Source of the DNA: Paraflavitalea soli
GTDB lineage: Bacteria; Bacteroidota; Bacteroidia; Chitinophagales; Chitinophagaceae
NCBI RefSeq assembly: GCF_003555545.1
Contig: NZ_CP032157.1
Location: forward strand, 7,754,546-7,818,545
Direction of reading: 5' to 3'
DNA: 64,000 nt
Shown here: positions 9,442-18,891 of the stretch, one piece after another
Layout: each line of letters begins with the position of its first letter
Numbering within the stretch: the stretch's first letter is position 1
Notes under the pieces: generated by a model
Seen by the model: the letters and a program-made list of their open reading frames with translations, nothing else
What the model was told of the DNA's origin: nothing
Database searches by the model: none
Translations under genes and position numbers: made by a program

Positions 9442-10254
9442 CTATTGACAGCTCTTTGCAAAGTGAGCAGTAACATAGGATACAATTGTGGAAATATCGG
9501 CTTTGTAAAAGCCGGCGCCATTCATACAGCCACATTCAACAATATAATACGTGTCTCCGCAAAGGCAGATATCCATTACAAAAATATCATGGGGAGTGTA
9601 CTCTTCACATCTGTCTTCAGCAAACGCTATCACGGAGTCCGGGCAGCCGGCCTCCTTGGTTAGCTTAAAATATTCCCGGTACTTCGATGCAGCGATTACT
9701 TGTTTATTCACGATCCATAACCGCCACTCGTATTGAATATTGTAGGGTTCTGATACAACGATTTTAGTATCCAGGTTTAGACCTGAATTCTCAATAGCTG
9801 CAAGTTGTTTGTACCATCCGGCTATTTCACTAAACATCCTCACTTCACACGAGAAAGATTTATCATCATTATTAGGTCGGATAAACAACATCTTTTCACC
9901 ATCATACCCGCGTTCCATTAATTCTTTAAAGGTGATGACAGAAGCCTCAGAATTGAGCATGTGCTTACCCCATTGCTCAATATAGTTTTCCATGGAGAAA
10001 ATAAGGGGATCAAAAAACAGCCCTTTCCGGTCAGGCACATGATTGTAAATAAGCCCCGTAAAGGTGGTTGACCCGTAATATATATTGCAAGGCTTTATTT
10101 CAAAGGCAGGCAACTCATTAGTGAAGGGAATAATATTTAGCTCAATGCAATTCACATTGATAAGCTTACATGCTTCCCTTAAACCTTCCAGATCATTGGG
10201 GCTCGTTACATTCTTTTGAACGATCCACTGCACAGTATTGATAGCCTGTTCCAT
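9442..10254 (-). CDS. ATP-grasp domain protein (DUF4343-like)
   Basis: A predicted cytoplasmic ATP-grasp ligase of unknown substrate, 270 residues. The central part carries a lysine/arginine-bearing strand (KMLFIRPNNDDKSF) that would contact ATP, then EWRLWIVNKQVIAASKYREY. The C-terminal FVMDICLCGDTYYIVECGCM resembles the metal- and ATP-binding strands with Asp, Glu and Asn seen in this group. Related proteins are found singly in many bacteria and may add amino acids to a small molecule or peptide. It is convergent with the esterase gene (19-nt gap) and lies downstream of the SusD gene, from which a hairpin terminator separates it. No precursor peptide is visible nearby. Confidence 0.7.
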   Translation of the reverse strand: MEQAINTVQWIVQKNVTSPNDLEGLREACKLINVNCIELNIIPFTNELPAFEIKPCNIYYGSTTFTGLIYNHVPDRKGLFFDPLIFSMENYIEQWGKHMLNSEASVITFKELMERGYDGEKMLFIRPNNDDKSFSCEVRMFSEIAGWYKQLAAIENSGLNLDTKIVVSEPYNIQYEWRLWIVNKQVIAASKYREYFKLTKEAGCPDSVIAFAEDRCEEYTPHDIFVMDICLCGDTYYIVECGCMNGAGFYKADISTIVSYVTAHFAKSCQ

Positions 10255-10294
10255 TGATCAAAAATAGGGCTTACGAATTATATCTCTCAAATGA

Positions 10295-10328
10295 AAAGAG
10301 GGCATATCCCATTGGATACCCCCTCTTT
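10295..10328 (-). terminator. Intrinsic terminator after the SusC/SusD pair
   Basis: On the minus strand the arms AAAGAGGGGGTATCC and GGATATGCCCTCTTT pair almost completely around an AATG loop and are followed by TTCATTT. It lies about 46 nt past the SusD stop and before the ATP-grasp gene. The space between it and the SusD stop (10331-10369) is a GCTAATACCTAAAAGCTAA-type low-complexity repeat like that at 4204. Confidence 0.7.
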
Positions 10329-10373
10329 CCGCTAAAGGCTAATACCTAAAAGCTAAAACCTAACACCTTCTCC

Positions 10374-11930
10374 CTACGGCGTATCCCACCACAATGGTGT
10401 CAGCAAACGATACTTTTCCGAATTATCTCCCACCGCTGTCGGATTGCGGTTCTGCTCATTCGTTTCATAGACCATGCCCCGTATCCATTGATTCGGATTG
10501 CCCGCATCAAAAATAACAGTGTTGATATTGGCTGGTCGTCTCAGCGATGCGCCATAGATCGCCGTGCTGTAATCCATACGCCGCATATCCACCCAGGTTT
10601 CGGGGTTCAGACATTGCGTAATGTATTTCTGGCGCATAATATGACTGAGCCCTTGTGTCAGGTTATCAAAATGCGTGGTCAATCCATCCGCATCCTGTGC
10701 CGTCCAATAGCTATTGATCTCACCAGCAGTTACACCCAGCTTTCGCATATTGGCAGTCACCCCTTCCCGGTAGGCCGCCAGCGCATCCGCTTTATTACCC
10801 GCCCGCAGATTCGCTTCCGCCTGTATCAGCTTCACTTCCGAATACGTTATAAAAGGGAAAGGAGAGGTCGTATTCGTATAATAGCCGCTCTTGCTAAACG
10901 GACCATAATCAGCTTCATTCGTAAAAGTACCTCCACCATCTTGTCCTCCGGCCAATCCGGCGCCCGGCCGCAGGCCACGGTACTGTCCATCTGAGGCAGC
11001 AGGTTTCATAATGCGACTGATGCGTGGATCCTGGTAAGCCGTTTCAGTGACCGGGAATTTCGTCAATACATTGACGAAGAATTGCGACCAGGTGAAATAA
11101 CGGGGATCTGTAGCTAAGGTAAAACCGCCCCAGCTCGACCAGGGATTTTCATCCGTTTGCTGTGCGCCTGCTATATAAGCAAATTGCGCATCCATGCCAT
11201 CCGCGTTGAATCCATTCTGACAGGCCGAAATGATATTGGCGCTATTGTACAGACTGCCTTTCTTAGACAGGTGATTCAAATACCTGGCCCGCAGGCTCCA
11301 GGCCAGTCGTTTCCATTTAGCCACATCCCCCTGGTACAGGATATCCCCTCCGCTGAAGTTCAGCCCCGTAGTATTGGGACCGTCAAACTTGGTGATCGCA
11401 TCTGCCAGCAGCGAATCAATATAGCGATAAGCTGTAGGCCCGTCATCCATTTTGGGCAACAGGTTGATCTGTGCATTGCCATCATAAAAATCACTGGCTA
11501 CAATTGATCCATATTGATCTGCCAGCATACCCAGGTTAATGGCCAGCAATACCTGGCCTGCACCGGCAAAATGCAGGTTGTTCTCTTTTTTGCCCAGTAC
11601 GATCAGGTCTACGCAATTGGGCATCGTAAATACATAGGCATTTTGCCAGAAGAAATAACTCGCCGTAAAACGCCAGGTCTCTGCATTGCGGTTCGTCCCC
11701 GTTAGTAGTTTGGTGACCCCGTATTGCGTTACCCCGGCTATTTCACGCTCTCCCCGCCACATCGAGGCCCCGTTGGTAGTAGTGATCGCGCCGATCAACC
11801 GGTTATGCGCCGGCATCTCCGTAGGATTGTTGGGGTCTTTGTTCACATCCAGGAACTTTTTACAGGAGCCTGCCGATAGCAAGGCCACCGATACCACGAT
11901 ATATATAAGTTTAGTTTTTATGCTTTTCAT
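10374..11930 (-). CDS. SusD/RagB family outer-membrane lipoprotein
   Basis: A cell-surface glycan-binding lipoprotein that acts as the lid of its SusC partner. The lipobox is LLSAGSC with acylated C23. The mature start FLDVNKDPNNPTE matches the SusD-like_2 group. TPR-like helices follow (WKRLAWSLRARYLNHLSKK; SEVKLIQAEANLRAGNKADAL), and it ends with a long segment containing YITQCLNPETWVDMRRMDY. 518 residues, complete. The gene starts 11 nt after the SusC stop, so the two form a bicistronic unit closed by the hairpin at 10295-10328. No enzyme gene is in this unit, so the ligand cannot be inferred from neighbours. Confidence 0.93.
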   Translation of the reverse strand: MKSIKTKLIYIVVSVALLSAGSCKKFLDVNKDPNNPTEMPAHNRLIGAITTTNGASMWRGEREIAGVTQYGVTKLLTGTNRNAETWRFTASYFFWQNAYVFTMPNCVDLIVLGKKENNLHFAGAGQVLLAINLGMLADQYGSIVASDFYDGNAQINLLPKMDDGPTAYRYIDSLLADAITKFDGPNTTGLNFSGGDILYQGDVAKWKRLAWSLRARYLNHLSKKGSLYNSANIISACQNGFNADGMDAQFAYIAGAQQTDENPWSSWGGFTLATDPRYFTWSQFFVNVLTKFPVTETAYQDPRISRIMKPAASDGQYRGLRPGAGLAGGQDGGGTFTNEADYGPFSKSGYYTNTTSPFPFITYSEVKLIQAEANLRAGNKADALAAYREGVTANMRKLGVTAGEINSYWTAQDADGLTTHFDNLTQGLSHIMRQKYITQCLNPETWVDMRRMDYSTAIYGASLRRPANINTVIFDAGNPNQWIRGMVYETNEQNRNPTAVGDNSEKYRLLTPLWWDTP

Positions 11931-11941
11931 AATCCGAAGTT

Positions 11942-14900
11942 TTAGAGTGTTATTTTCAAACTGATATCCACACCACGTGTAGCAGGAATGCCCAGGTTGT
12001 CAAAACCAAAGGAGCCGCTGCCCCCTACACCTGCGCCACTGCCCGATACTTCCGGATCAACACCCGAATAATTCGTGATCACGATCAGGTTGCGGCCCGT
12101 TACCGAGATAAACGCATTCGTGAAAGGTGTTTTGCCCAGTAGCTTTTTGGGAAGACTGTACGTAAGCGTAGCATACCGCATACGATACCAGGAGCCATCT
12201 TCCACAAAATCATAACCATTGAATGGATACAGCGTTTGATAATAATTCTGGTCCAGCAGTACCGGTTGCGTATTCTTGGCCCCGCTCGATTCTATAATGC
12301 CATCAAACACCATCGTCGAGCCACGGTTAAGCGTTTTCATGCTTAATCCCGAACGCACCAGGTAGTTCTCCGTAGCATTATAAATATCGCCCCCTACCCG
12401 CACATCCCACATAAATGCCAGCGAAAAATTCTTATACGTAAACGTATTCGTAATACCGCCTACCCAATCCGGATTACGGTCACCAATGTTCTGGTAGGTG
12501 GATTGTACCTGCGGATATCCTGCATTCGTCAGCAACAATTGCCCCGAAGCATTCCGCTTCCACACATTGCCATTAATGCCAAACAAACTTCCGTACAGGA
12601 ACGCTGCACCCTGTGCCACATTGCCTGCGGCCCAGGCGTCAGACAACTCAACGCGGTCCAGGGCGCCAGGTAATGATTCAACGGTAGCCGTATTCTTGGC
12701 AACGTTCAGGTCCACCTGCCACGTGAAATCCTTTTGTTTGATCGGCGTACCATTGATCATCAATTCCACCCCCTTATTCCTGATCGAACCACCATTCAGG
12801 TAAGCCAGGAAGGAACCCGAAGAAGGAGGTGTGCGGGTGGCCAGTATCTGGTCATCAGAAAGCGTACGGTAGTAAGTAAAGTCAACACCCAGCCGGTTGT
12901 CGAAGAAACGTACTTCACCACCCAGTTCCAGGGAGTTGGTAAACTCAGGCCGGAGCGAAGGATTACCAAAATAATCATTGGAATTCAGGATAAAACCGCG
13001 TGGGTTGATCGTAAACGTATTCGTTACATTCGAGAGCGTAGTGGCCAGCACATGCGGCGGTGCATCTTTACCTACCCTGGCCCAGGAAGCCCTGATCTTT
13101 CCATACGACAATACCTTGCCCGTAACTTTGGCACCCAGTTCATCCAGCAGGTCCGTTACGACTACCGAAGTGCTGAAAGCAGGATAAAAGAACGAACGCG
13201 CGTCTACAGGCAGCGTAGAAGACCAGTCATTCCTTCCCCTTACATTGAGGTACACAATGCCTTTCCAGTCGGCACTGAGATCACCAAACAAACCAACGAT
13301 CCTTCGTTGCTGTATGCTTTGCGAAACATTTCTGTCATTCGTATTCGTATTGTTGATACTGGGGAAAGTAGGGTTAATGAAATTGCGGCCATAGGAGAAC
13401 CCGGTAGTCGATTTGAATACTTCTATATTGTTGCCCAGTGTAAGACTCAGGTTGATATCTTTGATCGAGTGCTTTCCTGTCACCAGCAGCGTAGACGTAG
13501 TGATCTGACTATTGCGCGAGGATTGTGAGATAGCCCCTTTTTCTTCCCCGGGGATCGTAGTGCCCGCCGCCCGGATGCTGGAAAAATTGTCCGTATAATA
13601 ATCCGTCCCCAGCCGGTACGTGACGTTTAAGAATTTAAAGGGATCATAGATCGCACTGCCTACAAAAATAAACCGGTCTACCTTATCCGAGATCGGGTTG
13701 TTCTGAATACCCCAATAAGGATTGTCCGTACCTATGATCGTTCTTTGCGTTCCATCCGCGTTGAGGTAATTCCGCATGTCATCATTCCTTGGCCAGAAGA
13801 TAACCCCCAGCATCGTGCCGCCACCACTGGTGGTAGTTCCTGTGGTGCCATCCCCTGCTCCTTTTCCTTGTAATACATAGCGGCGGTCCGTGTGCGCATA
13901 GCTGGCATTGCCGCCTACCTTGAATTTATCACTCAGCTTCGTATCCGCCGATATACGGAAAGACTTGCGCGTAAAGTCCGTATTCTTCACAATACCATCC
14001 TGGTCAAAATAAGACCCCGAGGCATAGAAAGTAGTACGGTCATTGCCGCCGCTGAATGAAACATCATGTCGCTGCGTAAAGCCCGATTTGAAGAAATTAC
14101 CCAGGTTGTCATAGATCGTTTCCCCCGGTGAAAAAGTAGGCCCCCAACTGCCAATGGCTGCCGGATTGTACACACCCTGCTCACCTTGTTTGTACGTGCT
14201 TTGCAGATCAGGCAGCCTGTTCACATGATCGAAAGAGGCCGTACCCGAATAACTGATCACCGATTTGCCCGATACCCCTCGCTTCGTGGTAATGATCACA
14301 GCTCCCGAAGCCGCCCGCAAGCCATACAGCGCCGCTGCAGCAGGTCCCTTTAATACCGTCACACTGGCGATATCTTCCGGGTTAATATCAATAGCCCGGT
14401 TGGAAGGCGGTGCCGATTGCCCTTGCAGGTTGGTGCCCTGCGATATAGCCGTGCTGTTGTCCATCGGGATACCGTCAATAACATACAGTGGCTGGTTATT
14501 ACTGCTCAGCGAGGTGCCACCCCTGATGAGCATGATCGAAGAAGCACCCGGCGCACCGCCCGAATTCGTGATCTGCACACCCGCTACTTTTCCCTGCAGC
14601 GCATTCACCAGGTTGGGCTGGTGCGATTCTGTGATCGCCTGCGCCTTCACCTCCTGTAAGGAATAACCCAGCGAGCGTTTCTGCGCAGTTACGCCAAATG
14701 CGGTGACCACCACCGCCGCTTCCGTTTTCGTGTCACTTACTTTCAGGTTGAAAGTTACCGTGGCAGTACCCGTACCGTTTACCGTCACTACCTTGGTTTG
14801 AGATTCAAAACCCACAAAAGAGGCCTCCAGGCTGTAAGTGCCCGGCGCTAGTTGGCTGTAAGTAAACTTACCGTCTTTGTTCGTCATCGTTCCTTTGTCA

Positions 14901-15091
14901 CCGGGGGTGAGCACGATCGAAGCCCCCTCCACCGGCGCATTTTTGTCATCGAGTACAGTTCCGTTAATGTTTTGTGCAGTTGCATGTAGTGCCCCTGTTA
15001 ACAGCAAAATGGTTGTCATCCGCATGATCCGGAGCAACCTTGTCATCCTTAACCGGGCATAAGCATGCCTGCGTGTGTTACAATTTTGCAT
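11942..15091 (-). CDS. SusC/RagA TonB-linked outer-membrane transporter
   Basis: A TonB-dependent outer-membrane importer for oligosaccharides or similar ligands. Residues 1-40 hold a positively charged start and a signal peptide ending ALHATAQ. A shorter start at codon 16 (MTRLLRIMRM) is possible. A carboxypeptidase-regulatory-like (CarboxypepD_reg) domain covers about 41-120. The plug has the SusC signatures NALQGKVAGVQITNSGG and PLYVIDGIPMDN and a conserved ITTKRG ending. The rest is a 22-strand beta barrel finishing in VDISLKITL. 1049 residues. There is no STN domain, unlike the SusC at 57906, so sigma/anti-sigma signalling is not expected. The partner SusD gene follows after 11 nt. Confidence 0.95.
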   Translation of the reverse strand: MQNCNTRRHAYARLRMTRLLRIMRMTTILLLTGALHATAQNINGTVLDDKNAPVEGASIVLTPGDKGTMTNKDGKFTYSQLAPGTYSLEASFVGFESQTKVVTVNGTGTATVTFNLKVSDTKTEAAVVVTAFGVTAQKRSLGYSLQEVKAQAITESHQPNLVNALQGKVAGVQITNSGGAPGASSIMLIRGGTSLSSNNQPLYVIDGIPMDNSTAISQGTNLQGQSAPPSNRAIDINPEDIASVTVLKGPAAAALYGLRAASGAVIITTKRGVSGKSVISYSGTASFDHVNRLPDLQSTYKQGEQGVYNPAAIGSWGPTFSPGETIYDNLGNFFKSGFTQRHDVSFSGGNDRTTFYASGSYFDQDGIVKNTDFTRKSFRISADTKLSDKFKVGGNASYAHTDRRYVLQGKGAGDGTTGTTTSGGGTMLGVIFWPRNDDMRNYLNADGTQRTIIGTDNPYWGIQNNPISDKVDRFIFVGSAIYDPFKFLNVTYRLGTDYYTDNFSSIRAAGTTIPGEEKGAISQSSRNSQITTSTLLVTGKHSIKDINLSLTLGNNIEVFKSTTGFSYGRNFINPTFPSINNTNTNDRNVSQSIQQRRIVGLFGDLSADWKGIVYLNVRGRNDWSSTLPVDARSFFYPAFSTSVVVTDLLDELGAKVTGKVLSYGKIRASWARVGKDAPPHVLATTLSNVTNTFTINPRGFILNSNDYFGNPSLRPEFTNSLELGGEVRFFDNRLGVDFTYYRTLSDDQILATRTPPSSGSFLAYLNGGSIRNKGVELMINGTPIKQKDFTWQVDLNVAKNTATVESLPGALDRVELSDAWAAGNVAQGAAFLYGSLFGINGNVWKRNASGQLLLTNAGYPQVQSTYQNIGDRNPDWVGGITNTFTYKNFSLAFMWDVRVGGDIYNATENYLVRSGLSMKTLNRGSTMVFDGIIESSGAKNTQPVLLDQNYYQTLYPFNGYDFVEDGSWYRMRYATLTYSLPKKLLGKTPFTNAFISVTGRNLIVITNYSGVDPEVSGSGAGVGGSGSFGFDNLGIPATRGVDISLKITL

Positions 15092-15243
15092 ACCTGTATG
15101 ATGGTTTTTGGTTTAAATGCAATCGGTCTGGTACGGAAAGAGCAGGGGTATGCTGCACACGTCGGGTTCAGTAAATAACAGTAATTGTGACTGAAGCAAG
15201 GATTCGTATTGTCCAATGGTTGTAAGAATGCTGTGATTGTAGA

Positions 15244-15271
15244 CAATATTAGTAAGACGAAACTTTTGCAA
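15244..15271 (-). promoter_or_regulatory. Candidate promoter of the SusC/SusD unit
   Basis: On the minus strand TTGC and TAATATTG are separated by 16 nt, close to the Bacteroidota -33/-7 pattern, and would give a leader of about 145 nt before the SusC start. The other sequence in the gap 15092-15490 is the palindromic repeat at 15401-15455. Confidence 0.3.
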
Positions 15272-15400
15272 CGATTGCTGCATCGGCAAGGGCCTTTGTT
15301 GGCCAAATAAAGCCTATGCTACCAAAAAAAGAAACAAATGCCGGAGCATATCTGGCAATAAAGGTACTATTATGTGGCAACGTAAGCTGGTGGAAAAGCC

Positions 15401-15455
15401 AAGGTGGGTCGCCCTGCGGTGCTGCTAAGTGCAGTAGGGAAGGGCGGCTCACCTT
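15401..15455 (+). repeat. Palindromic repeat (copy 3) with nested hairpin
   Basis: The core arms AAGGTGGGTCGCCCT and AGGGCGGCTCACCTT enclose a longer loop that itself contains CTGC-TAAG-TGCAG. It lies 36 nt past the stop of the minus-strand flavoprotein gene, yet is in the same + orientation as the other four copies. Confidence 0.75.
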
Positions 15456-15490
15456 AATTTAGGAGGCTTGGTAAGTCGTTTTAAACACAT

Positions 15491-16606
15491 TTACGATTGT
15501 GGAAATACCAGCAGTGAATGCTGACTGGCGGTGTGCAGATTGCGCCATACCCGGTTGATAGGGGTGGAGGGATCGGCCGCAGTAATCCCACAAAATGGAT
15601 ACAATTGATCTACCTGCTGGCGGGCGATGGTGGCCAGTCTGCGACTGGTATGACTGATTGCCCGCAACTGTTCATCAGCTACTGATTGAGTGGAGACTAT
15701 GGCTTCCCAGGCGGCGTTGATGGCTGCATAAAAGAGGCTTCTGGCTGTATGCAGTTCCTGTTCTGCCCCCTGCAGCATATCCCGCAGTGGCGGCAGCGCG
15801 GACCTGCTTGTAGAAGGTCGGCTTAATTTTTCTGCAAACAACTCCCCGCAGAGGTCCAGGAAGTTCACCGCCATACCCGAATAATTGACCGCCAGCGTAG
15901 CTTCTGCAAAGGCCAGGAAAGGGAAGTGATAAACAGGATGTTCCAAAACTGCCTTGCCAGGCTGAAGTAAAAAGGTTCTGTTGGAAGGTACTGTTACTTC
16001 CTTTACTTCAAATCCATGACTGGCCGTAGCTACCATGCCAATGCTGTTCCAGTTTTTATGAATACTTACTTCCTCTTTATGGAACCAGAAGGAATATACC
16101 AGCGGATTACCTGCGGTATCTTGCAACACCACCCCATCTTTTTCTATCATGCAGTTTGCGGTGAACGCAGTAGCGTGCAAAGAGCCCGTAGCATAATTCC
16201 ACTGTCCCGTAATGGTATAACCATCCTGGTTGATCCGCGCAATGCCCGAAGCCCGGCCGCTGCCAGCCAGGCAAACTTTCGGATCATTATAAACTTCCCA
16301 TGCTGCCGATGGATCCAGGAAACCTACAAACCAATTGGCGCCACTGCACAGCGTAACCGTCCAGCCCGTACTGCCATCTGCCCATGCCAGGGCTTCCTCT
16401 ATGTGAAGTGCTTCCGGTAAACTCAGTTCCAGCCCTCCGTATTGTTTGGGTACAAACAGATTAAACCACCCCTGTTCATAGATAATGTCCAGCTGCACAG
16501 GATGCAATTGCCTCAGCGCCTCAGCCGCCGCAGCAAAACTCCTGATGGTATTCGTTAACTCCGCCGCAATAACAGATGATGGATGTGCTGCCATATTAAT
16601 GTTCAA
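15491..16606 (-). CDS. Acyl-CoA dehydrogenase-like flavoprotein
   Basis: A 371-residue cytoplasmic protein with the acyl-CoA dehydrogenase fold. The N-terminal helical part has FVPKQYGGLELSLPEALH and LAWADGSTGWTVTLC. The middle beta domain has ITGQWNYATGSLHATAF and the C-terminus is helical. The wording is closest to the group-D flavin monooxygenases (HsaA/DszC-like), which use reduced flavin from a partner reductase, rather than true acyl-CoA dehydrogenases; the usual catalytic Glu is not evident. It starts 57 nt after the pnuC stop with no terminator seen between, so it is probably read through from the TPP riboswitch. The substrate is unknown. A role in salvage or breakdown of a thiamine-related compound is only an inference from position. 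Confidence 0.75.
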   Translation of the reverse strand: MNINMAAHPSSVIAAELTNTIRSFAAAAEALRQLHPVQLDIIYEQGWFNLFVPKQYGGLELSLPEALHIEEALAWADGSTGWTVTLCSGANWFVGFLDPSAAWEVYNDPKVCLAGSGRASGIARINQDGYTITGQWNYATGSLHATAFTANCMIEKDGVVLQDTAGNPLVYSFWFHKEEVSIHKNWNSIGMVATASHGFEVKEVTVPSNRTFLLQPGKAVLEHPVYHFPFLAFAEATLAVNYSGMAVNFLDLCGELFAEKLSRPSTSRSALPPLRDMLQGAEQELHTARSLFYAAINAAWEAIVSTQSVADEQLRAISHTSRRLATIARQQVDQLYPFCGITAADPSTPINRVWRNLHTASQHSLLVFPQS

Positions 16607-16663
16607 TTCAACTATCTAAAAATAAAAAGTAGTTCTTAAAAATTAAATCCGCAACCAGCACCC

Positions 16664-17314
16664 TTATGCCTCTGCTCCCGCGCTTCTAAATACTGGATGC
16701 TGAATACTGGATTCTTTCTTCAGTATCCTATTCCACTTGATATACCCAAACACAGCTACAATGAAAAGAAACAACGTAAGCCCTGCATACAGGGGAAGCT
16801 GTTTGTGCATCAGCAAAGGAATGGCAAAAGCATTCGATACATTTAATAATAACCAGTTCTCAATTTTTCGTTTGGCCAGCAGCCACATACCCGCCCAGGC
16901 CGTTGCACTCACCCAGGCATCCCAGTACGGTACTGTAGAAGGTGTGTATTGTTTCAGCAGAAAAGACAGCAACCCAAATCCTGCCACCACGATCAGTAAT
17001 ACCGTCATCCAATCCTGCCGGCTGCTCCGGCCGATCTTTACCGGCGGCTCATTTTTCTTCTTGATCCAGTACCACCAGCCATATACACTCATCACGATAT
17101 AATAACAACTCAGCAGGCATTCTGCATACAGGCCCGCTTCAAACAGAATGAATATCGAAAGCCCTGTAGCTGCAATGCCCGTTGGGTAAAGCCATATCTT
17201 ATTGGCTTTGGCAAAAAGTACTTCCGAAACGCCAAGCGCCAGCGCTATCCATTGTATAAAAGGCGTTTCGGCCAGTTGCTGGCCAAGTAAGGTGATCCAT
17301 TCCGAAAAGTTCAT
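16664..17314 (-). CDS. pnuT: PnuC/PnuT-type vitamin transporter, probably thiamine
   Basis: An inner-membrane facilitator of the PnuC family, 216 residues with about seven hydrophobic segments. The start chosen is the ATG at 17314 (MNFSEWITLLG); the upstream extension is hydrophilic and nearer the riboswitch. Family features are QWIALALGVSEVLFAKANKIWLYP-type wording in the first helices, CYYIVMSVYGWWYW in the middle and LLLNVSNAFAIPLL near the end. PnuC members carry nicotinamide riboside, while those under TPP control in Bacteroidota (PnuT) carry thiamine. The TPP riboswitch 75 nt upstream supports thiamine. The last residues overlap no other gene, and the flavoprotein gene follows after 57 nt. 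Confidence 0.85.
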   Translation of the reverse strand: MNFSEWITLLGQQLAETPFIQWIALALGVSEVLFAKANKIWLYPTGIAATGLSIFILFEAGLYAECLLSCYYIVMSVYGWWYWIKKKNEPPVKIGRSSRQDWMTVLLIVVAGFGLLSFLLKQYTPSTVPYWDAWVSATAWAGMWLLAKRKIENWLLLNVSNAFAIPLLMHKQLPLYAGLTLFLFIVAVFGYIKWNRILKKESSIQHPVFRSAGAEA

Positions 17315-17387
17315 ACACAATAAGTTAAAATGATCGTACGAACACAAGGAGCAACAGATGCGCACAATACGCACCGGAAGTATTATT

Positions 17388-17522
17388 CCTCTTCCCTACG
17401 CCGGTATTATCCGGATCAGGTGTATGAAAAAAGCAGTTCTCAACTACCTGCTTCTTTCAATGGGTATAATCTCAGCCTGTTTTTCAGTTCCGCTTTAGGC
17501 AGAACAAGGCACCCCTTGAGTT
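17388..17522 (-). promoter_or_regulatory. TPP riboswitch (thi box)
   Basis: Read on the minus strand the element has the P1 start AAGGGGTGCC, the pyrimidine-sensor motif GGCTGAGATTATACCC, a variable P3 arm (AGCAGGTAGTTGAGAACTGCT), and the pyrophosphate-sensor motif ACCTGATCC-GGATAATACCGGCGTAGGGAA. All conserved thi-box elements are present and in order. It ends about 75 nt before the start of the PnuC-type gene, so thiamine pyrophosphate should repress that gene and probably the flavoprotein gene behind it. Translation control is likely in this phylum, because no terminator hairpin with a T-run is seen after it. Confidence 0.95.
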
Positions 17523-17664
17523 GTAAGGAGGCAAAGATAGTGGCTAAAAAGAAAAAATCAGTTTTCTTTTATGGATTTAATCCCTGCCTGCATCCCACCA
17601 CCATTCAATGCCAGGCACTGGTGGTGCCTGCGCAGGTCCTTTCATTTCAACCAGCAATATCGTT

Positions 17665-18822
17665 ATGAATAGATCTTTAATATCCTGCATCATCTGTACC
17701 CTGTTTGCGTTGGCTGCTACAGCCCAGTCTTCAGTTATCGATAAGACTAAAGTGATGGATTATTTCCAGGAACAACAATTTGATGATGCCATTACCTACC
17801 TGCAGCCGGCTGTCACCGGCGATTCTGCCAACCAGCAGGCCCTGCGTTTGCTGGCCTATGCTTATTACATGAGCGAAAATGTCAAAGCGGCACAGCAATG
17901 CTATCGTAAGATGTTTGCAAACGATTCTGTCAACGTAACTGCCAATCATTACCTCGCTACCATATATTACAACCGGGACCCCGAACTGGCCATGGAGTTT
18001 TTTGAACGTCTCATCCGGCTGCAACCCAATACAGCTCCTTATTACCGCAGCCTGGGTGAACTGCTAAGCCGAAAGAAGCTGAAAGATTCAGCCTTGACCT
18101 TCCTCCACCAGGCCTATACCATGGCGCCGGGTGATGCCAGGAACCTCGTATCGCTGACAGAAGTACTCATTGATGTAAAGGATTATTGCAAAGCAGATAG
18201 CCTGCTGGAAATTGGGTTGGCCAGGGATTCTTTAAATCCTTCTTTTCTGCGGTCGCGCGTCAGGAACGCTTATGAAGCAAAGGATTATCCCAGTGTCCTA
18301 TCGCCAGGCGAAAGGTTGATAAGTATAACTGAGGTGAACATGAGCGCGCTGACCAAAGTGGCGCTTGCCTATTATAATCTCCAGCAATACGAAAATTGCA
18401 TCCGCGTATGCGAATACATGATGAGCGTTGGATTGGAAGTAGAAGCTGTTTACTATTATGAAGCTAAAGCATGGGCCAAACTAAAGAACTACGAAAAGAG
18501 CAATGAGTTTCTGGAACTTTGCCTGGGTAAGGCCCTGTCCAAAACAGCTGAGATGTATTATTTCACGTACGGAGAGAACTACGAAGCCACTAAACAATTC
18601 AAAAAAGCAGTAGCCGCATACGACACCGCCTTCTATCTTTTCAAAAACCCACTGGCCTTGTACAGCTGTGGCCGCATCTATGAAGTGGAATTTAAGAATG
18701 CTACCCTCGCAAGGCAATATTATACCCGCTACCTGGCGTTCGCACAACCGGTAGCGCCCGATGAAAAGAAAGCCTATGCCTACGTAAAAGAAAGATGGGG
18801 TAAGAAGCAACCGAAAAAATAA
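17665..18822 (+). CDS. Exported tetratricopeptide-repeat protein
   Basis: 385 residues from the ATG at 17665. The ORF is open further upstream, but only this Met gives a normal signal peptide (MNRSLISCIICTLFALAATAQ). The mature part is built of TPR units: ALRLLAYAYYMSENVKAAQQCYRKMFAND, MEFFERLIRLQPNTAPY, TALTKVALAYYNLQQYENC and others, about eight to nine in all. TPR arrays mediate protein-protein contacts. In this phylum such periplasmic proteins are common next to secretion or gliding genes, but no such neighbour is here. It lies 69 nt before a same-strand phosphodiesterase gene. No specific function is assigned. Confidence 0.8.
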   Translation: MNRSLISCIICTLFALAATAQSSVIDKTKVMDYFQEQQFDDAITYLQPAVTGDSANQQALRLLAYAYYMSENVKAAQQCYRKMFANDSVNVTANHYLATIYYNRDPELAMEFFERLIRLQPNTAPYYRSLGELLSRKKLKDSALTFLHQAYTMAPGDARNLVSLTEVLIDVKDYCKADSLLEIGLARDSLNPSFLRSRVRNAYEAKDYPSVLSPGERLISITEVNMSALTKVALAYYNLQQYENCIRVCEYMMSVGLEVEAVYYYEAKAWAKLKNYEKSNEFLELCLGKALSKTAEMYYFTYGENYEATKQFKKAVAAYDTAFYLFKNPLALYSCGRIYEVEFKNATLARQYYTRYLAFAQPVAPDEKKAYAYVKERWGKKQPKK

Positions 18823-18891
18823 TTATGCGCTATATTATCTTATCGTAAACCTCCTTTTTTCATATTAACTTGGTATAAATTGCGCGTTTTT

